DNA of 64,000 nucleotides from Rhizobium sp. Q54 (GCA_943328505.2 CALQAH020000001.1:124001-188000), one strand, 5' to 3'. Shown: positions 8,635 through 19,126, counted from the first letter of the stretch. Translations and numbers: made by a program. The notes: generated by a model from the letters alone, not told the origin.

Positions 8635-10083
8635 TTAAAATTCCGCGTTTTGTGGTGTTCTTGGAAAAGGAATTACATCTCTAATGTTAGTCATTCCAGT
8701 TACAAAAAGCACTAATCTTTCAAATCCAAGTCCGAAACCAGAATGTACAGCCGTACCAAATTTTCGTGTATCCAAATACCACCAAAGTTCTTCTTCATCA
8801 ATGCCTAAGGCTTTCATTTTTTCAACTAAAACATCATGACGTTCTTCTCTTTGTGATCCACCAACTATTTCTCCAATACCTGGAAATAAAATATCCATAG
8901 CACGAACGGTTTCTTTACCAGGTTCTGTATTGTCATTCAAACGCATATAAAATGCTTTGATGTTGGCTGGATAATCAAACAAAATTACCGGACATTTGAA
9001 ATGTTTTTCTACCAAATATCTTTCGTGTTCACTTTGTAAATCGGCGCCCCATTCATTGATGATATAATTGAATTTTTTCTTTTTATTCGGTGTTGATTCT
9101 CTTAGTATGTCAATCGCTTCAGTATAGGAAACCCGTTTAAAATTGTTTTCTAATACGAAATTCAATTTTTCCAACAAACCCATTTCGCTTCGTTCCGCTT
9201 GTGGTTTTGATTTTTCTTCATCGGCCAAGCGATTTTCTAAAAATTTCAAATCCTCCTCACACTTACCTAACGTATATTTGATAACATATTGTATAAAATC
9301 TTCAGCTAAATCCATATTGTCATTCAAATCATTGAAAGCCACTTCGGGCTCAATCATCCAAAATTCTGCCAAGTGACGGGAAGTATTGGAGTTTTCGGCT
9401 CTAAAAGTTGGTCCAAATGTATACACTTGACCTAAAGCCATGGCAAAGGTTTCGGCCTCTAATTGTCCTGAAACGGTTAGGTTGGTTTCTTTTCCGAAAA
9501 AATCTTCTTTGTAGTTTACTTTTCCGTCCTCATTTCTTGGTGTATTGTCAAAAGGCAAAGCGGTTACTTTAAACATTTCGCCTGCACCTTCGGCATCAGA
9601 ACCAGTTATTATTGGCGTGTTTACATAAACAAATCCTTTTTCTTGAAAGTAATTATGAACCGCAAAAGATAAAACCGAACGAACTCGCATAATAGCACCA
9701 AACATATTGGTTCGAGCGCGTAAATGTGCGTTTTCCCTCAAGAAATCTAAGCTAGGTTTGTTCTTTGGTTGAATTGGGAATTTTTCAGCATCGGAATCGC
9801 CCAAAATTTCTAAGCTTGTTACTTGAATTTCATATTTTTGACCAGCACCTTTGCTTTCAATTAATGCTCCAGTAACCGAAACAGCAGCTCCAGTTGTAAT
9901 TCTTTTTAAGGTTTCTTCGGCTGTGTTTTCAAAATCTACAACACACTGAATATTCTGAATCGTGGATCCATCATTCAACGCAATAAATTGATTGTTTCTA
10001 AAAGTTCTTACCCATCCTTTTGCATTTACTTTTTGAAGTGTTGTTGAACTGTTTAGTAGGTCTTTAACTTTTGTATGTTTCAT
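8635..10083 (-). CDS. asnS: Asparaginyl-tRNA synthetase
   Basis: A 482-residue class IIb aminoacyl-tRNA synthetase charging tRNA-Asn. The N-terminal OB-fold anticodon-binding domain covers about residues 1-115 ([19 protein letters not shown]). The catalytic domain shows motif 2 as [25 protein letters not shown] and motif 3 as [29 protein letters not shown] at the C-terminus. [11 protein letters not shown] follows the AsnRS pattern rather than that of AspRS. Length is standard. A perfect -7 element (10133-10140) gives it its own promoter between it and the permease gene. Confidence 0.97.
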   Translation of the reverse strand: MKHTKVKDLLNSSTTLQKVNAKGWVRTFRNNQFIALNDGSTIQNIQCVVDFENTAEETLKRITTGAAVSVTGALIESKGAGQKYEIQVTSLEILGDSDAEKFPIQPKNKPSLDFLRENAHLRARTNMFGAIMRVRSVLSFAVHNYFQEKGFVYVNTPIITGSDAEGAGEMFKVTALPFDNTPRNEDGKVNYKEDFFGKETNLTVSGQLEAETFAMALGQVYTFGPTFRAENSNTSRHLAEFWMIEPEVAFNDLNDNMDLAEDFIQYVIKYTLGKCEEDLKFLENRLADEEKSKPQAERSEMGLLEKLNFVLENNFKRVSYTEAIDILRESTPNKKKKFNYIINEWGADLQSEHERYLVEKHFKCPVILFDYPANIKAFYMRLNDNTEPGKETVRAMDILFPGIGEIVGGSQREERHDVLVEKMKALGIDEEELWWYLDTRKFGTAVHSGFGLGFERLVLFVTGMTNIRDVIPFPRTPQNAEF

Positions 10084-10132
10084 TGTAATTAGTAGATTTT
10101 AAAATTTAACTATTAGATATTCAATCTAACTG

Positions 10133-10140
10133 CAAATATA
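10133..10140 (-). promoter_or_regulatory. -7 element upstream of asnS
   Basis: Minus strand TATATTTG is an exact TAnnTTTG match 50 bases upstream of the asnS ATG. The intervening leader holds TAGATT/AATCTA word repeats similar to those in other spacers. Confidence 0.5.
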
Positions 10141-10145
10141 ATTTT

Positions 10146-12578
10146 TTATTTTTCTATTGTCTTGTCGGAATTTATTTCTTCTTCGTTATTATCACGATAG
10201 ATATTAATGCTTGGTTCTTCATCCTCTTCTTTCATCTCTTTTTTACCACTCCATTTTTCGGTGGTTAAAACCAATGCCGGAAGCACGACCAAATTAGCAA
10301 ACATCGCAAAGGTGAGCGTTACAGAAATCAATCCGCCTAAGGCAATGGTTCCCCCAAAACTCGACAAGGTGAAAATAGCAAACCCAAAAATCAAAACCAC
10401 AGAAGTATAGAAAGTACTAACGCCTGTTTCATGAAGAGCACTAACGACTGCTTTTTTAATTTTTCCTCCATTTTGAATTAAGTCATGACGGTATTTTGCC
10501 ATAAACTGAATCGCATTATCCACCGAAATCCCAAAGGCAATACTAAAAACCAAAATGGTCGAAGGTTTCAACGGAATTCCAAAATAGCCCATCAATCCCG
10601 AAGTGATACAAAGTGGTAAAATATTGGTCACCACCGAAGCAAAAATCATTTTCCAGGAACGGAACATATAGGCCATCAAACCAGCAATAAGCAAGATGGC
10701 AAATATCAAGGATTCTATAAGGTTATTGACCAAGTAGGTAGTTCCTTTTTGGAATACCAATGCTTTTCCTGTTAAGGTAACTTCATAGCGGTTACTTGGG
10801 AAAATTTTATCGATTTTGGCATGTAATTTTTTCTCAATTTTTGCCATTTCTTCCGTGCCGATGTCTTTCATGAAAGTAGTGATTCGGGCATATTGTCCCG
10901 TCGAATCCACATAACTTTTCATTAAATTATCTTTGGAATTTTTTGTTGCGTTTTTGGCATACGAAAGGATAAAAGCTTGTTCCTGCGACGTCGGTAAGTC
11001 ATAATATTCCGGATTTCCATTATAGAAAGCCTGCTTAGAATATTTCACCAAATTCACAATTGAAACAGGTTTCGACAATTCGGGAATACTATCAATGGTT
11101 TTTTGGAGTTCATCCATTTTTCGCATTGTGGAGGCTTTCATAACGCCTTTTTTTCTTTTGGTGTTAATCATGATTTCCAAAGGCATCACACCGTTGAATT
11201 CTTTTTCAAAAAAAACAATATCTTTAAAGAAAGAAGCCGATTTTGGCATTTCGCCAATCAAACTTCCCGAAACTTTCATCTGCAAAACACCGATAACACT
11301 GAATAACATTAATAAACCGTAGATGCCGTAAATCAAATTTCGTTTGTTTCTTACTAGGTTTTCTACCCAATTTAAAATCTTTGTTAGATAGTTTTTGCTC
11401 AAATGGTTTAAATGTTTTTCTTTAGGCAAAGGCATGAAACTATAAACAATTGGCACAACCAATAAGGTTAAAAGATATACTGTAATTACATTGATAGATG
11501 TTACCAATCCAAATTCAAAAAGCAAATCATTTCCCGTAATCATGAAGGTGGCAAAACCTATGGCGGTTGTCAAATTGGTCATCAAGGTGGAAACACCAAT
11601 TTTAGAAATCACACGCTGTAATGCTTTCGCTTGATTGCGGTGTGTTTTTATTTCCTGCTGGTATTTATTGATTAGGAAAATACAATTGGTAATTCCAATT
11701 ACAATAATTAAAGGTGGAATAATAGCCGTTAAAATCGTGATTTTATAATGAAATAATCCAAGTGTTCCGAACGACCACATCACTCCTACAATCAAGATGC
11801 AAATGGAAATAAAAGTGGCTCTGTGAGAACGGAAAAACAAAAAGAAAATCAACGAAGTAATGAACAAAGCCGCGCCAATAAAAAGCCCAATTTCACCTTT
11901 CATGTTTTCGGTGTTAATGGTTCGGATATATGGCATACCCGAAACTTTTAGATCGATTTTGGTGGCTTTTTCAAATTTTTCAACTTCGGGAACGAGAACA
12001 TTTATAATAAATTCTTTTCGAACAGGAGAATTAACAACTTTTTTGTTGATGTAAATAGCAGAGCGAATGCTGCCCGATTTTTTATTAAAAAGTAAGCCTT
12101 CATAAAAAGGCAAATCATTGAAAAGTTGTCGTTTAATTTCCGTCAAATACACTGGGTCTAAAGTTCTTTTTTGGTCGATTAAAGGAACCAATTCGAATTT
12201 TTCTAACGTATCGTTTTTTTGTAATTTCTTTAAATCATTCAGGGAAACCACCAATTCCACTTCTTTGTGAGATTTCAAGTTGGTCATTAATTCATTCCAA
12301 GCTTTGTATGCTTTTGGAGTAAAAAAAGTAGTGTCTTTGACGCCGATTACCACAAGGTTTCCTTCCTCGCCAAAAGTGTTGAGGAACTGCGTATAATCTT
12401 TGTTGGCTTTATGGTTTTTTGGAAGCAGATTAGCCTCATTGTAGGTCATCCCAACATTTTTCCATTGTGTGGCTAAAAAGATGGTCAATAAAACAATTCC
12501 AACACCTATTGTTATTCTATTTCTTAGAATAATTCCAGCAATAAATTCCCAAAAGCCTACCGTTATTTTTTTTTTCAT
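10146..12578 (-). CDS. RND/MMPL-family export permease
   Basis: An 810-residue inner-membrane protein with the RND pattern: one N-terminal TM (about 17-38), a large periplasmic domain, a TM bundle (about 228-400), a second periplasmic domain, and a second bundle (about 635-780). Both halves carry the patched/SSD-type FGLVTSINV and FGISVDNAIQFMAKYRHD blocks; the latter has the Asp expected in proton relay. The C-terminus is a highly acidic cytoplasmic tail. There is no adjacent membrane-fusion protein or TolC, so it more likely exports a lipid or hopanoid-type substrate, as HpnN/MmpL-like proteins do, than drugs. The substrate is unknown. Confidence 0.8.
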   Translation of the reverse strand: MKKKITVGFWEFIAGIILRNRITIGVGIVLLTIFLATQWKNVGMTYNEANLLPKNHKANKDYTQFLNTFGEEGNLVVIGVKDTTFFTPKAYKAWNELMTNLKSHKEVELVVSLNDLKKLQKNDTLEKFELVPLIDQKRTLDPVYLTEIKRQLFNDLPFYEGLLFNKKSGSIRSAIYINKKVVNSPVRKEFIINVLVPEVEKFEKATKIDLKVSGMPYIRTINTENMKGEIGLFIGAALFITSLIFFLFFRSHRATFISICILIVGVMWSFGTLGLFHYKITILTAIIPPLIIVIGITNCIFLINKYQQEIKTHRNQAKALQRVISKIGVSTLMTNLTTAIGFATFMITGNDLLFEFGLVTSINVITVYLLTLLVVPIVYSFMPLPKEKHLNHLSKNYLTKILNWVENLVRNKRNLIYGIYGLLMLFSVIGVLQMKVSGSLIGEMPKSASFFKDIVFFEKEFNGVMPLEIMINTKRKKGVMKASTMRKMDELQKTIDSIPELSKPVSIVNLVKYSKQAFYNGNPEYYDLPTSQEQAFILSYAKNATKNSKDNLMKSYVDSTGQYARITTFMKDIGTEEMAKIEKKLHAKIDKIFPSNRYEVTLTGKALVFQKGTTYLVNNLIESLIFAILLIAGLMAYMFRSWKMIFASVVTNILPLCITSGLMGYFGIPLKPSTILVFSIAFGISVDNAIQFMAKYRHDLIQNGGKIKKAVVSALHETGVSTFYTSVVLIFGFAIFTLSSFGGTIALGGLISVTLTFAMFANLVVLPALVLTTEKWSGKKEMKEEDEEPSINIYRDNNEEEINSDKTIEK

Positions 12579-12597
12579 TTTAGTGTAAAAACGATTG

Positions 12598-12605
12598 CAA
12601 AGGTA
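12598..12605 (-). promoter_or_regulatory. -7 element upstream of the RND permease
   Basis: Minus strand TACCTTTG, an exact TAnnTTTG match 20 bases before the ATG at 12578. It shares a 184-base divergent spacer with the antiporter promoter. Confidence 0.5.
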
Positions 12606-12762
12606 GTTAAAACCACTAAAAAAGGGAAGTGTTTTGCAAAAGATTTGCTTAATTTATAACAGATAAAAACGATACGTTTAAATAATTATTAAGAGGCCAA
12701 TAAAAATAAAAAAAATACATTGTTTTTTAGCATCTTTGTATTCGAATGCACGACTTAACCGA

Positions 12763-15033
12763 ATGAGAAATTTAAAAAACACTTTATTCTATATTTTAGT
12801 AACTGGTGGCTTCACTTGGTTAATGTATTGGATTATAGGGAAAGGAAAATTTTTAGAAGTAGGAAGAAAAATAGTGTCTCCAACTTCTGAAGATTCACAA
12901 TGGGTTCAGTTTTTATCTTCAATGTTTCACAATTTGAAACACCCATTAGCCTTGTTATTGGCACAAATTATTACCATTGTGCTGGTTGCTAGAATTTTTG
13001 GTTGGATTTTTAGAAAAATTGGACAACCCACTGTTATTGGTGAAATTATTGCGGGTATTGTACTTGGACCATCCCTTTTTGGATTGTATTTCCCGGATTT
13101 AAAAGAATCGCTTTTTCCATTAGAATCTTTAGGTAATCTTTATGTTTTAAGCCAAGTGGGTTTAATTCTTTTCATGTATGTGATAGGAATGGAATTGGAT
13201 TTGAAAGTTTTAAAAAACAAAGCCAATGAAGCAGTCGTGATAAGTCATGCTAGTATTGTAATTCCGTTTGCGCTTGGGATTGGTTTATCGTATTTTATAT
13301 ACCATCAATTTGCACCTGTTGGCGTGGAGTTCCTTTCTTTTAGTTTGTTTATGGGAATTGCCATGAGTATTACAGCTTTCCCAGTATTAGCTAGAATTGT
13401 ACAAGAAAGAGGCATTCATAAAACCCGATTAGGAACTATTGTAATTACTTGCGCTGCTGCCGATGATATTACTGCTTGGTGTTTATTAGCTGCGGTAATT
13501 GCGATTGTTAAAGCAGGAAGTTTTGTGAGTTCATTCTATATAATTGGATTGGCAATTGTCTATGTTTTAATGATGCTTTTTGTGGTAAAACCTTTCTTAA
13601 AACGCGTCGGAGATTTATATGCAAAAAAAGATAATATCAAAAAATCGGTTGTTGCCATCTTTTTATTAACTCTTATAGTTTCTTCCTATTTAACAGAAGT
13701 AATTGGTATTCATGCCCTTTTTGGAGCGTTTATGGCAGGTGCCATTATGCCTGATTTATCTAAATTCAGAAATATTATTATCGAAAAAGTAGAGGACGTT
13801 TCGGTAATACTCTTGCTGCCCTTATTTTTTGTTTTTACAGGTTTGCGCACCGAAATTGGGTTAATCAACGAACCTTATTTGTGGAAAGTAACAGGTTGTA
13901 TTATTCTTGTAGCAGTGGTTGGAAAATTCTTTGGAAGTGCTTTAGCCGCTCGTTTTGTAGGTCAAAATTGGCGCGATAGTTTGACCATTGGCGCTCTAAT
14001 GAATACAAGAGGATTGATGGAATTGGTAGTTTTGAATATTGGGTATGAATTAGGAGTACTTTCACCAAAAATCTTCACTATGATGGTTATCATGGCTTTG
14101 GTTACTACTTTTATGACTGGACCATTATTGGATATTATAAATTTTATTTTCAAATCGAAAGATGATATCATCCCTTCCGAAGTTAAAAAGAGTTCCAAGT
14201 TTAAAATCTTGATTTCTTTTGGGAATAATGAAAAAGGGAAATCACTTTTACGTTTAGCAAATAGCTTGGTAAAAAACCAACCAGATGACTCCAATGTTAC
14301 CGCAATGCACTTGTCCATGAGTGATGATATGCACTCGTATGATATTGAAGAATACGAAAAAGACACATTCAAACCTATTGTAAACGAATCCAAAAAACTA
14401 AACCAAGAAATTACTACCATTTTTAAAGCTACAGGAGATATTGAAACCGATATTGCCGATGTGGCTCAAAAAGGAGAATATGATTTGGTATTAGTAGGAC
14501 TTGGAAAATCAATTTTTGAAGGAACCTTTTTGGGAAAAGTACTTGGTTTTACTTCTCGAATTATCAATCCTGATCGATTGTTGGATAAATTTACAGGAAA
14601 AGAAGGACTGTTTGAAAACTCTCCTTTTGATGAAAGAACGCGACTCATTATCTCAAAAACTAAAACACCACTGGGAATTTTAATTGATAAAGATTTACAA
14701 AAAGTGGAAAGCGTATTAGTTTCTGTTTTTAGTATTGGTGATGTTTTCTTGATTGATTACGCTCAGAAATTAATTTACAACAACAATTCTCAAGTTACCA
14801 TTTTGGACAACCTTAGCCAAAAGAAAAACAATTTTATTGTGGAAAATGCGCTTGTTGCTATCGAAGAAAAACATGCCAATAACATAAGTTTTTTAAATCT
14901 AGAAGAGATGAACAAGCCTTTATTGTTGAAACAAGACTTGATGATTTTTAGCTTGGAAACTTGGAAAAAATTGGTTGATGAAGAAGTGTCTTGGCTAACG
15001 GATATTCCTTCGGTTTTGATTATTAAGCCTTAA
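12763..15033 (+). CDS. CPA2-type cation:proton antiporter with C-terminal USP-like region
   Basis: A 756-residue inner-membrane antiporter. After an N-terminal TM there is a CPA2 (KefB/NapA-like) exchanger domain at about residues 60-460. It shows the unwound-helix motif SITAFPVLARIVQE and the conserved CAAADDITAW block with the paired Asp ion-binding residues. The C-terminal 270 residues form a soluble part resembling universal stress protein domains, replacing the RCK domain of Kef channels. The start is ATG 12763: the in-frame TTG at 12736 sits within a -7-like CATCTTTG and would be upstream of the transcript. The gene overlaps the convergent DUF5686 gene by 4 bases. Whether Na+ or K+ is exchanged is unknown. 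Confidence 0.82.
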   Translation: MRNLKNTLFYILVTGGFTWLMYWIIGKGKFLEVGRKIVSPTSEDSQWVQFLSSMFHNLKHPLALLLAQIITIVLVARIFGWIFRKIGQPTVIGEIIAGIVLGPSLFGLYFPDLKESLFPLESLGNLYVLSQVGLILFMYVIGMELDLKVLKNKANEAVVISHASIVIPFALGIGLSYFIYHQFAPVGVEFLSFSLFMGIAMSITAFPVLARIVQERGIHKTRLGTIVITCAAADDITAWCLLAAVIAIVKAGSFVSSFYIIGLAIVYVLMMLFVVKPFLKRVGDLYAKKDNIKKSVVAIFLLTLIVSSYLTEVIGIHALFGAFMAGAIMPDLSKFRNIIIEKVEDVSVILLLPLFFVFTGLRTEIGLINEPYLWKVTGCIILVAVVGKFFGSALAARFVGQNWRDSLTIGALMNTRGLMELVVLNIGYELGVLSPKIFTMMVIMALVTTFMTGPLLDIINFIFKSKDDIIPSEVKKSSKFKILISFGNNEKGKSLLRLANSLVKNQPDDSNVTAMHLSMSDDMHSYDIEEYEKDTFKPIVNESKKLNQEITTIFKATGDIETDIADVAQKGEYDLVLVGLGKSIFEGTFLGKVLGFTSRIINPDRLLDKFTGKEGLFENSPFDERTRLIISKTKTPLGILIDKDLQKVESVLVSVFSIGDVFLIDYAQKLIYNNNSQVTILDNLSQKKNNFIVENALVAIEEKHANNISFLNLEEMNKPLLLKQDLMIFSLETWKKLVDEEVSWLTDIPSVLIIKP

Positions 15034-17528
15034 AACCCAAAATCAAATACAAAATTTAACTTCATAGCAATATTATCCTCCAATCGCAATAATTGATTTG
15101 GGCCATATCTGTAAAAACCAGATAATCCAAAACCTTTAAATATTTGGTTGAGTTCAATTCCTGATTCAAAGAATCCCTCATTCAAGGTTTTGTATTCAAT
15201 GCCGATATGTTGTTCGGGATTTTTTAGATTTCCCCAAGCCATTCGAGTAACCAATACTAAGGATGGTTTTACTTTTGGAAATAATTTCACACGTTGAAAG
15301 CCATGTTTGAGTTGAAACATTACAAATTCACTCGAGAAAAACTCATTGAAATACATGGTTTCAAAACTATTTTTTCCTGCAATGGTAATGCGTTGTAAAA
15401 TATTGTCACGGGTTAAATTATTAGGAGAAGTATTGTATAAATGTGTAATCGGCACATCGCCAAAAGCATCGCCTAATTGTACCAAAATAGCCGACTTTTG
15501 ACCGTTCAAATATTTTTTTTCATACTCAGCGCGGAAGTCTATTTTTCCAAAATTAAAATTATTGCCCCAAACATTTTCTAATGATTTTGTAAATTGAAAC
15601 GTGAATTTCGGGAATCGTTTTTCAAATTCCACTTTCCCATTTGGTGTTTGCATTAAATCGCTAAAAGGATTCCATTGAATAGAAACCATTGCCGTAGTCA
15701 TGGTAAAAGTAGAATACAAAGTACCATTATAATTGAATAAATAATTAAACAAAGGCGTAATCTCGTTATGGGTTATTTGCCAAATACTCTCTGTTTTTGG
15801 GATTATTTTGGTTTCTATATAACCACGCCACGTTTTATAATTGTAGAAAGTACTGATGTTAATAGGTCTTGGATCATATAACTTAAAAACCCGTTTATCA
15901 ATAGCAAAAGTAGTACTCGCAATCTCTCGAACATCATCGGTATAGGAAGCACCAACCCATGAATTGGAGAATTTACCAATGCGTCCAGCAAAACCTAAAT
16001 TGTATTTAATGGTTTCATCCTTAAATCCATAAGCAGAATACCCTTCGATTCGGTATTTTTTAGAAAACTTTTCATTGGTTATGCCGCCTAACCCTAATCG
16101 GAATCCTTCAAAATTGTTATAACTTAAAAGGTAACGCAAATCAAAATCGATTGGTCCAACTGGAACATAACCATTGACAATTTTACGACCAAAAAGTATT
16201 TTCTTTTCAATATTTTCTTTGGTAACAATGCTGTCTAAAACAAAATAAGTACGTTGACTTCGAATATCCAAAGTGTCTTTGCGACTTTCATTCCAAAAGT
16301 TTTCGCTTTTTGAATTGGCATCATCCTTTACATCTATTGAAATGGAAGATTTTTTTATTTTTAATGGAGTGTTGTATTGTAAATCAAAGGAATTCATTTC
16401 AGAGGACAAATAGGTGAAATCGGAAGCGGTTTTTTTGCTTGTTGTTATTTCCTCATCGGATTCAGCATTAAATTGTATTCTTCCCCCCAAAATACTTGTT
16501 GCGTCTTTGCTTTTCCCTTTATTGATTTTAAAGTTTTTACGAATAGGAAACCAAACTTTTTCTGCTGGAACATATTCAAATTCATGGATGCCACTAATGT
16601 CTAAAACACCTCGAATTCTCATTACAGCTTTTGCAATGGCATAATTTTCAGCATCAATATATAACAAACCTTCCAAGCCGGAACTTATTTGTTTCTTTTT
16701 ATTCTTAAAATAGACTACCAAAATTTCTCGATTATTGATCCGAGTTGTATCCAACAATTTGTACTGATATTCTTTTAAAGCGTTGTTCGCAATTGGACTA
16801 CTATATTTGGTTTCAAAAAGTTCGTATTTGTTATCATAAATTGAAAATGATTGCAAGCTAAAACCTAAAAGTTCATAAATAGGTTCTTTAAAACCAGCCA
16901 TTCGTGTTCCTAAAATAGTTTCTTTTAAAACGGGTTTACTGTATTGAAATTGCGATACTTTCTCGGTGAGAAAAAGATGTTGCTTTTCGATTATTTTTTT
17001 AAATTTATAATCAGATGAATCTATTTTTTTGAATGTTTTTCCCAAGGTTGAATTGACAAAAACAGAGTCAATTCTGCCGTTAATAGAATCAGGATTGGCA
17101 GTAACGAGAAGTTTATTGTACGTTTTGAATTGAAAACTAGTAAGTTTTTTTTGAGGATTGTTATCGTCTTTGTGTTGAATTACTTTTTTGATAATAGCAT
17201 TGGCTGGATTTTCATTGAAAATCAACACTTCATCAAGCTCGTTTGTTTTAGGAGAAAGTAAAATAGAAAAATAGGCTTTGGTTTCAAACAACGAGATTGT
17301 TTTTTTGGTGTAACCAATATATGAAATTGTCAATGTTTCGGGTTGAGAGGCTATTGAAAAGTAAAATTTTCCATCAACATCAGCTATAGTTGAAAATCCT
17401 TTTTCTGTGGTAATTGTAGCAAATGGAAGACCTTTTTTGGAATCGGCATCTTTTACAATTCCATTAATTTGAGATTGTGCGTGAAGTGAAATCGTAAAAA
17501 AGGAAAATAATACAATTAAGTGCTTCAT
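15030..17528 (-). CDS. DUF5686 outer-membrane protein with carboxypeptidase-regulatory-like domain
   Basis: An 832-residue envelope protein. The signal peptide is MKHLIVLFSFFTISLHAQ, followed by a CarboxypepD_reg-like beta-sandwich at about residues 21-95 (INGIVKDADSKKGLPFATI). The rest is a long region with many aromatic strands ending in MKLNFVFDFGF, the terminal-Phe pattern of an outer-membrane barrel. This architecture is the DUF5686 family, common in Bacteroidota and of unknown function. It lacks a TonB box and plug motifs, so it is not a TonB-dependent receptor. Its own -7 element lies upstream. It is convergent with the antiporter. Confidence 0.8.
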   Translation of the reverse strand: MKHLIVLFSFFTISLHAQSQINGIVKDADSKKGLPFATITTEKGFSTIADVDGKFYFSIASQPETLTISYIGYTKKTISLFETKAYFSILLSPKTNELDEVLIFNENPANAIIKKVIQHKDDNNPQKKLTSFQFKTYNKLLVTANPDSINGRIDSVFVNSTLGKTFKKIDSSDYKFKKIIEKQHLFLTEKVSQFQYSKPVLKETILGTRMAGFKEPIYELLGFSLQSFSIYDNKYELFETKYSSPIANNALKEYQYKLLDTTRINNREILVVYFKNKKKQISSGLEGLLYIDAENYAIAKAVMRIRGVLDISGIHEFEYVPAEKVWFPIRKNFKINKGKSKDATSILGGRIQFNAESDEEITTSKKTASDFTYLSSEMNSFDLQYNTPLKIKKSSISIDVKDDANSKSENFWNESRKDTLDIRSQRTYFVLDSIVTKENIEKKILFGRKIVNGYVPVGPIDFDLRYLLSYNNFEGFRLGLGGITNEKFSKKYRIEGYSAYGFKDETIKYNLGFAGRIGKFSNSWVGASYTDDVREIASTTFAIDKRVFKLYDPRPINISTFYNYKTWRGYIETKIIPKTESIWQITHNEITPLFNYLFNYNGTLYSTFTMTTAMVSIQWNPFSDLMQTPNGKVEFEKRFPKFTFQFTKSLENVWGNNFNFGKIDFRAEYEKKYLNGQKSAILVQLGDAFGDVPITHLYNTSPNNLTRDNILQRITIAGKNSFETMYFNEFFSSEFVMFQLKHGFQRVKLFPKVKPSLVLVTRMAWGNLKNPEQHIGIEYKTLNEGFFESGIELNQIFKGFGLSGFYRYGPNQLLRLEDNIAMKLNFVFDFGF

Positions 17529-17553
17529 TAGAAATTGTAAAAAAAATGTGATA

Positions 17554-17561
17554 CAAAAATA
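17554..17561 (-). promoter_or_regulatory. -7 element upstream of the DUF5686 gene
   Basis: Minus strand TATTTTTG matches TAnnTTTG exactly, 26 bases before the ATG at 17528. Confidence 0.45.
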
Positions 17562-17563
17562 GC

Positions 17564-17609
17564 AATAAAAAAATCCGTCTCGTCATATTTTATTTAGACC
17601 AAACGGATT
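17564..17609 (-). terminator. Probable terminator after frr
   Basis: Inverted arms AATCCGT (17572-17578) and ACGGATT (17603-17609) pair perfectly over 7 bp with a 24-base loop. On the minus strand the hairpin is followed by a run of seven T, ending about 20 bases past the frr stop. The loop is longer than usual, so confidence is moderate. Confidence 0.6.
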
Positions 17610-17629
17610 ATACTTTTAAAGTACCCTTT

Positions 17630-18193
17630 TTATACTTTCATGATTTCTGCTTCTTTATTAGCCAAATGTTCCTCAATTTTTCTAATAAAACTATCCGTTA
17701 GTTTTTGGACATCTTCTTCAGCACTCTTACAAATATCCTCCGAAGTTCCTTCTTTTTCTAGTTTTTTAATTTCAGTGTTGGCATCTTTTCTTGCATTTCG
17801 AATACCAATTTTAGCATCTTCCGATTCTGCTTTGGCTTGTTTTACCAAATCACGTCTTCTTTCTTCAGTCAAAGCAGGAACATTTATTATGATAACATCA
17901 CCGTTATTCATTGGGTTGAAGCCAATATTGGCAACCATAATTGCTTTTTCTATTGTTTGAAGCATATTTTTTTCGTAAGGCTGAATAGTAATGGTTCGAG
18001 CATCAGGAATGTTAACATTTGCAATTTGTGAAAGTGGCGTTTGCGCACCATAATAATCCACGAAAACACTTCCAAGCATCTGTGGCGATGCTTTTCCAGC
18101 ACGAATATTTAAAAATTCTTTTTCTAAATGTGCTATAGAACCAACCATTGATTCTTTGGTACTATCTAAAATAAATTCAATTTCTTCGGTCAT
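17630..18193 (-). CDS. frr: Ribosome recycling factor
   Basis: A 187-residue ribosome recycling factor, which with EF-G splits post-termination ribosomes. The conserved N-terminal segment EFLNIRAGKASPQML, the mid-protein ARTITIQPYEKNML and the C-terminal helical RRDLVKQAKAESEDAKIGIRN are family signatures. Length is standard (about 185). It lies directly downstream of pyrH on the same strand, the usual bacterial pyrH-frr order, separated by an 84-base spacer holding a palindrome of TTAGATT words. Confidence 0.97.
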   Translation of the reverse strand: MTEEIEFILDSTKESMVGSIAHLEKEFLNIRAGKASPQMLGSVFVDYYGAQTPLSQIANVNIPDARTITIQPYEKNMLQTIEKAIMVANIGFNPMNNGDVIIINVPALTEERRRDLVKQAKAESEDAKIGIRNARKDANTEIKKLEKEGTSEDICKSAEEDVQKLTDSFIRKIEEHLANKEAEIMKV

Positions 18194-18203
18194 TTTTTTT
18201 AAA

Positions 18204-18255
18204 TTTTTAGAGGTTTAGATTTGTTAGAATTTTAGTTAATCTAATAATCTAAAAA
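18204..18255. repeat. Imperfect palindrome in the frr/pyrH spacer
   Basis: Arms 18204-18221 and 18238-18255 are inverted repeats matching at 15 of 18 positions (TTTTTAGA...TTAGATT). A further copy of the CTAATAATCT word follows at 18265-18274. The element fills the spacer between two co-transcribed housekeeping genes. Confidence 0.6.
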
Positions 18256-18277
18256 TCCAAGAAGTCTAATAATCTAT

Positions 18278-18985
18278 TTATATATTTACTACAGTTCCAA
18301 TATTTTCTCCTTCACAAATTTTAAGCAAGTTCCCTTTCTTATTCATATCGAAAACTAAGATAGGTAATTTATTTTCTTGACTTAAAGTGAATGCTGTTGT
18401 ATCCATTACATTCAACCCTTTTTTCAACACATCCTCAAATGAGATATAATCAAATTTTACGGCATTACTATTTTTTTCTGGATCGGAATCATAAATTCCA
18501 TCCACACGTGTTCCTTTTAAAATTACATCAGCATGCACTTCAACACCACGTAAAACTGCCGCGGTATCCGTAGTGAAATATGGATTTCCAGTTCCAGCTC
18601 CAAAAATCACAATACGGCCTTTTTCCAAATGACGAACAGCTCTTCTTTTGATGTAAGGTTCAGCGATGGCTTCAATTTTAAGTGCAGTTTGTAGCCGCGT
18701 CAACATTCCTTTGTCTTCCAATGCACCTTGCAAAGCCATGCCGTTTATAACGGTGGCAAGCATTCCCATATAATCTCCTTGAACTCTATCCATGCCATTA
18801 CTAGCTCCAGCAACACCTCTAAATATATTACCGCCACCAATTACAATTGCAATTTCAATTCCCATTTCATGAATTTGCTTAATTTCATCAGCATATTCAG
18901 CTAAACGTTTTGGGTCAATTCCATATTGTCTATCGCCCATTAATGCTTCGCCGCTTAGTTTTAGAAGTATTCTTTTGTATTTCAT
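18278..18985 (-). CDS. pyrH: UMP kinase
   Basis: A 235-residue amino acid kinase family enzyme phosphorylating UMP to UDP. The N-terminal [14 protein letters not shown] block, the Gly-rich [12 protein letters not shown], and [13 protein letters not shown] are characteristic, as is [13 protein letters not shown], which completes the nucleotide site. The start is ATG 18985 (MKYKRILL): the longer in-frame version from 19015 would begin inside the -7 element at 19013-19020. The expected frr gene follows downstream. Bacterial PyrH is a hexamer controlled by GTP and UTP. Confidence 0.96.
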   Translation of the reverse strand: MKYKRILLKLSGEALMGDRQYGIDPKRLAEYADEIKQIHEMGIEIAIVIGGGNIFRGVAGASNGMDRVQGDYMGMLATVINGMALQGALEDKGMLTRLQTALKIEAIAEPYIKRRAVRHLEKGRIVIFGAGTGNPYFTTDTAAVLRGVEVHADVILKGTRVDGIYDSDPEKNSNAVKFDYISFEDVLKKGLNVMDTTAFTLSQENKLPILVFDMNKKGNLLKICEGENIGTVVNI

Positions 18986-19012
18986 TATTGAGATATTGTT
19001 CGTTTTGTGTTG

Positions 19013-19020
19013 CAAATATA
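19013..19020 (-). promoter_or_regulatory. -7 element upstream of pyrH
   Basis: Minus strand TATATTTG, an exact TAnnTTTG match 28 bases before the ATG at 18985. It decides the start choice for pyrH. Confidence 0.5.
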
Positions 19021-19098
19021 AACATTATCTTTTTTTATTGCGGATGAAAATAATAATGTTATGTGACTTTTATCACCAATTTTCCATTTTTGATTTCA

Positions 19099-19106
19099 TA
19101 GCTTTG
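19099..19106 (+). promoter_or_regulatory. -7 element upstream of the thioredoxin-like gene
   Basis: TAGCTTTG is an exact TAnnTTTG match 20 bases before the ATG at 19127. Confidence 0.5.
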
Positions 19107-19126
19107 TGTAGTATTAATTTCTATTT

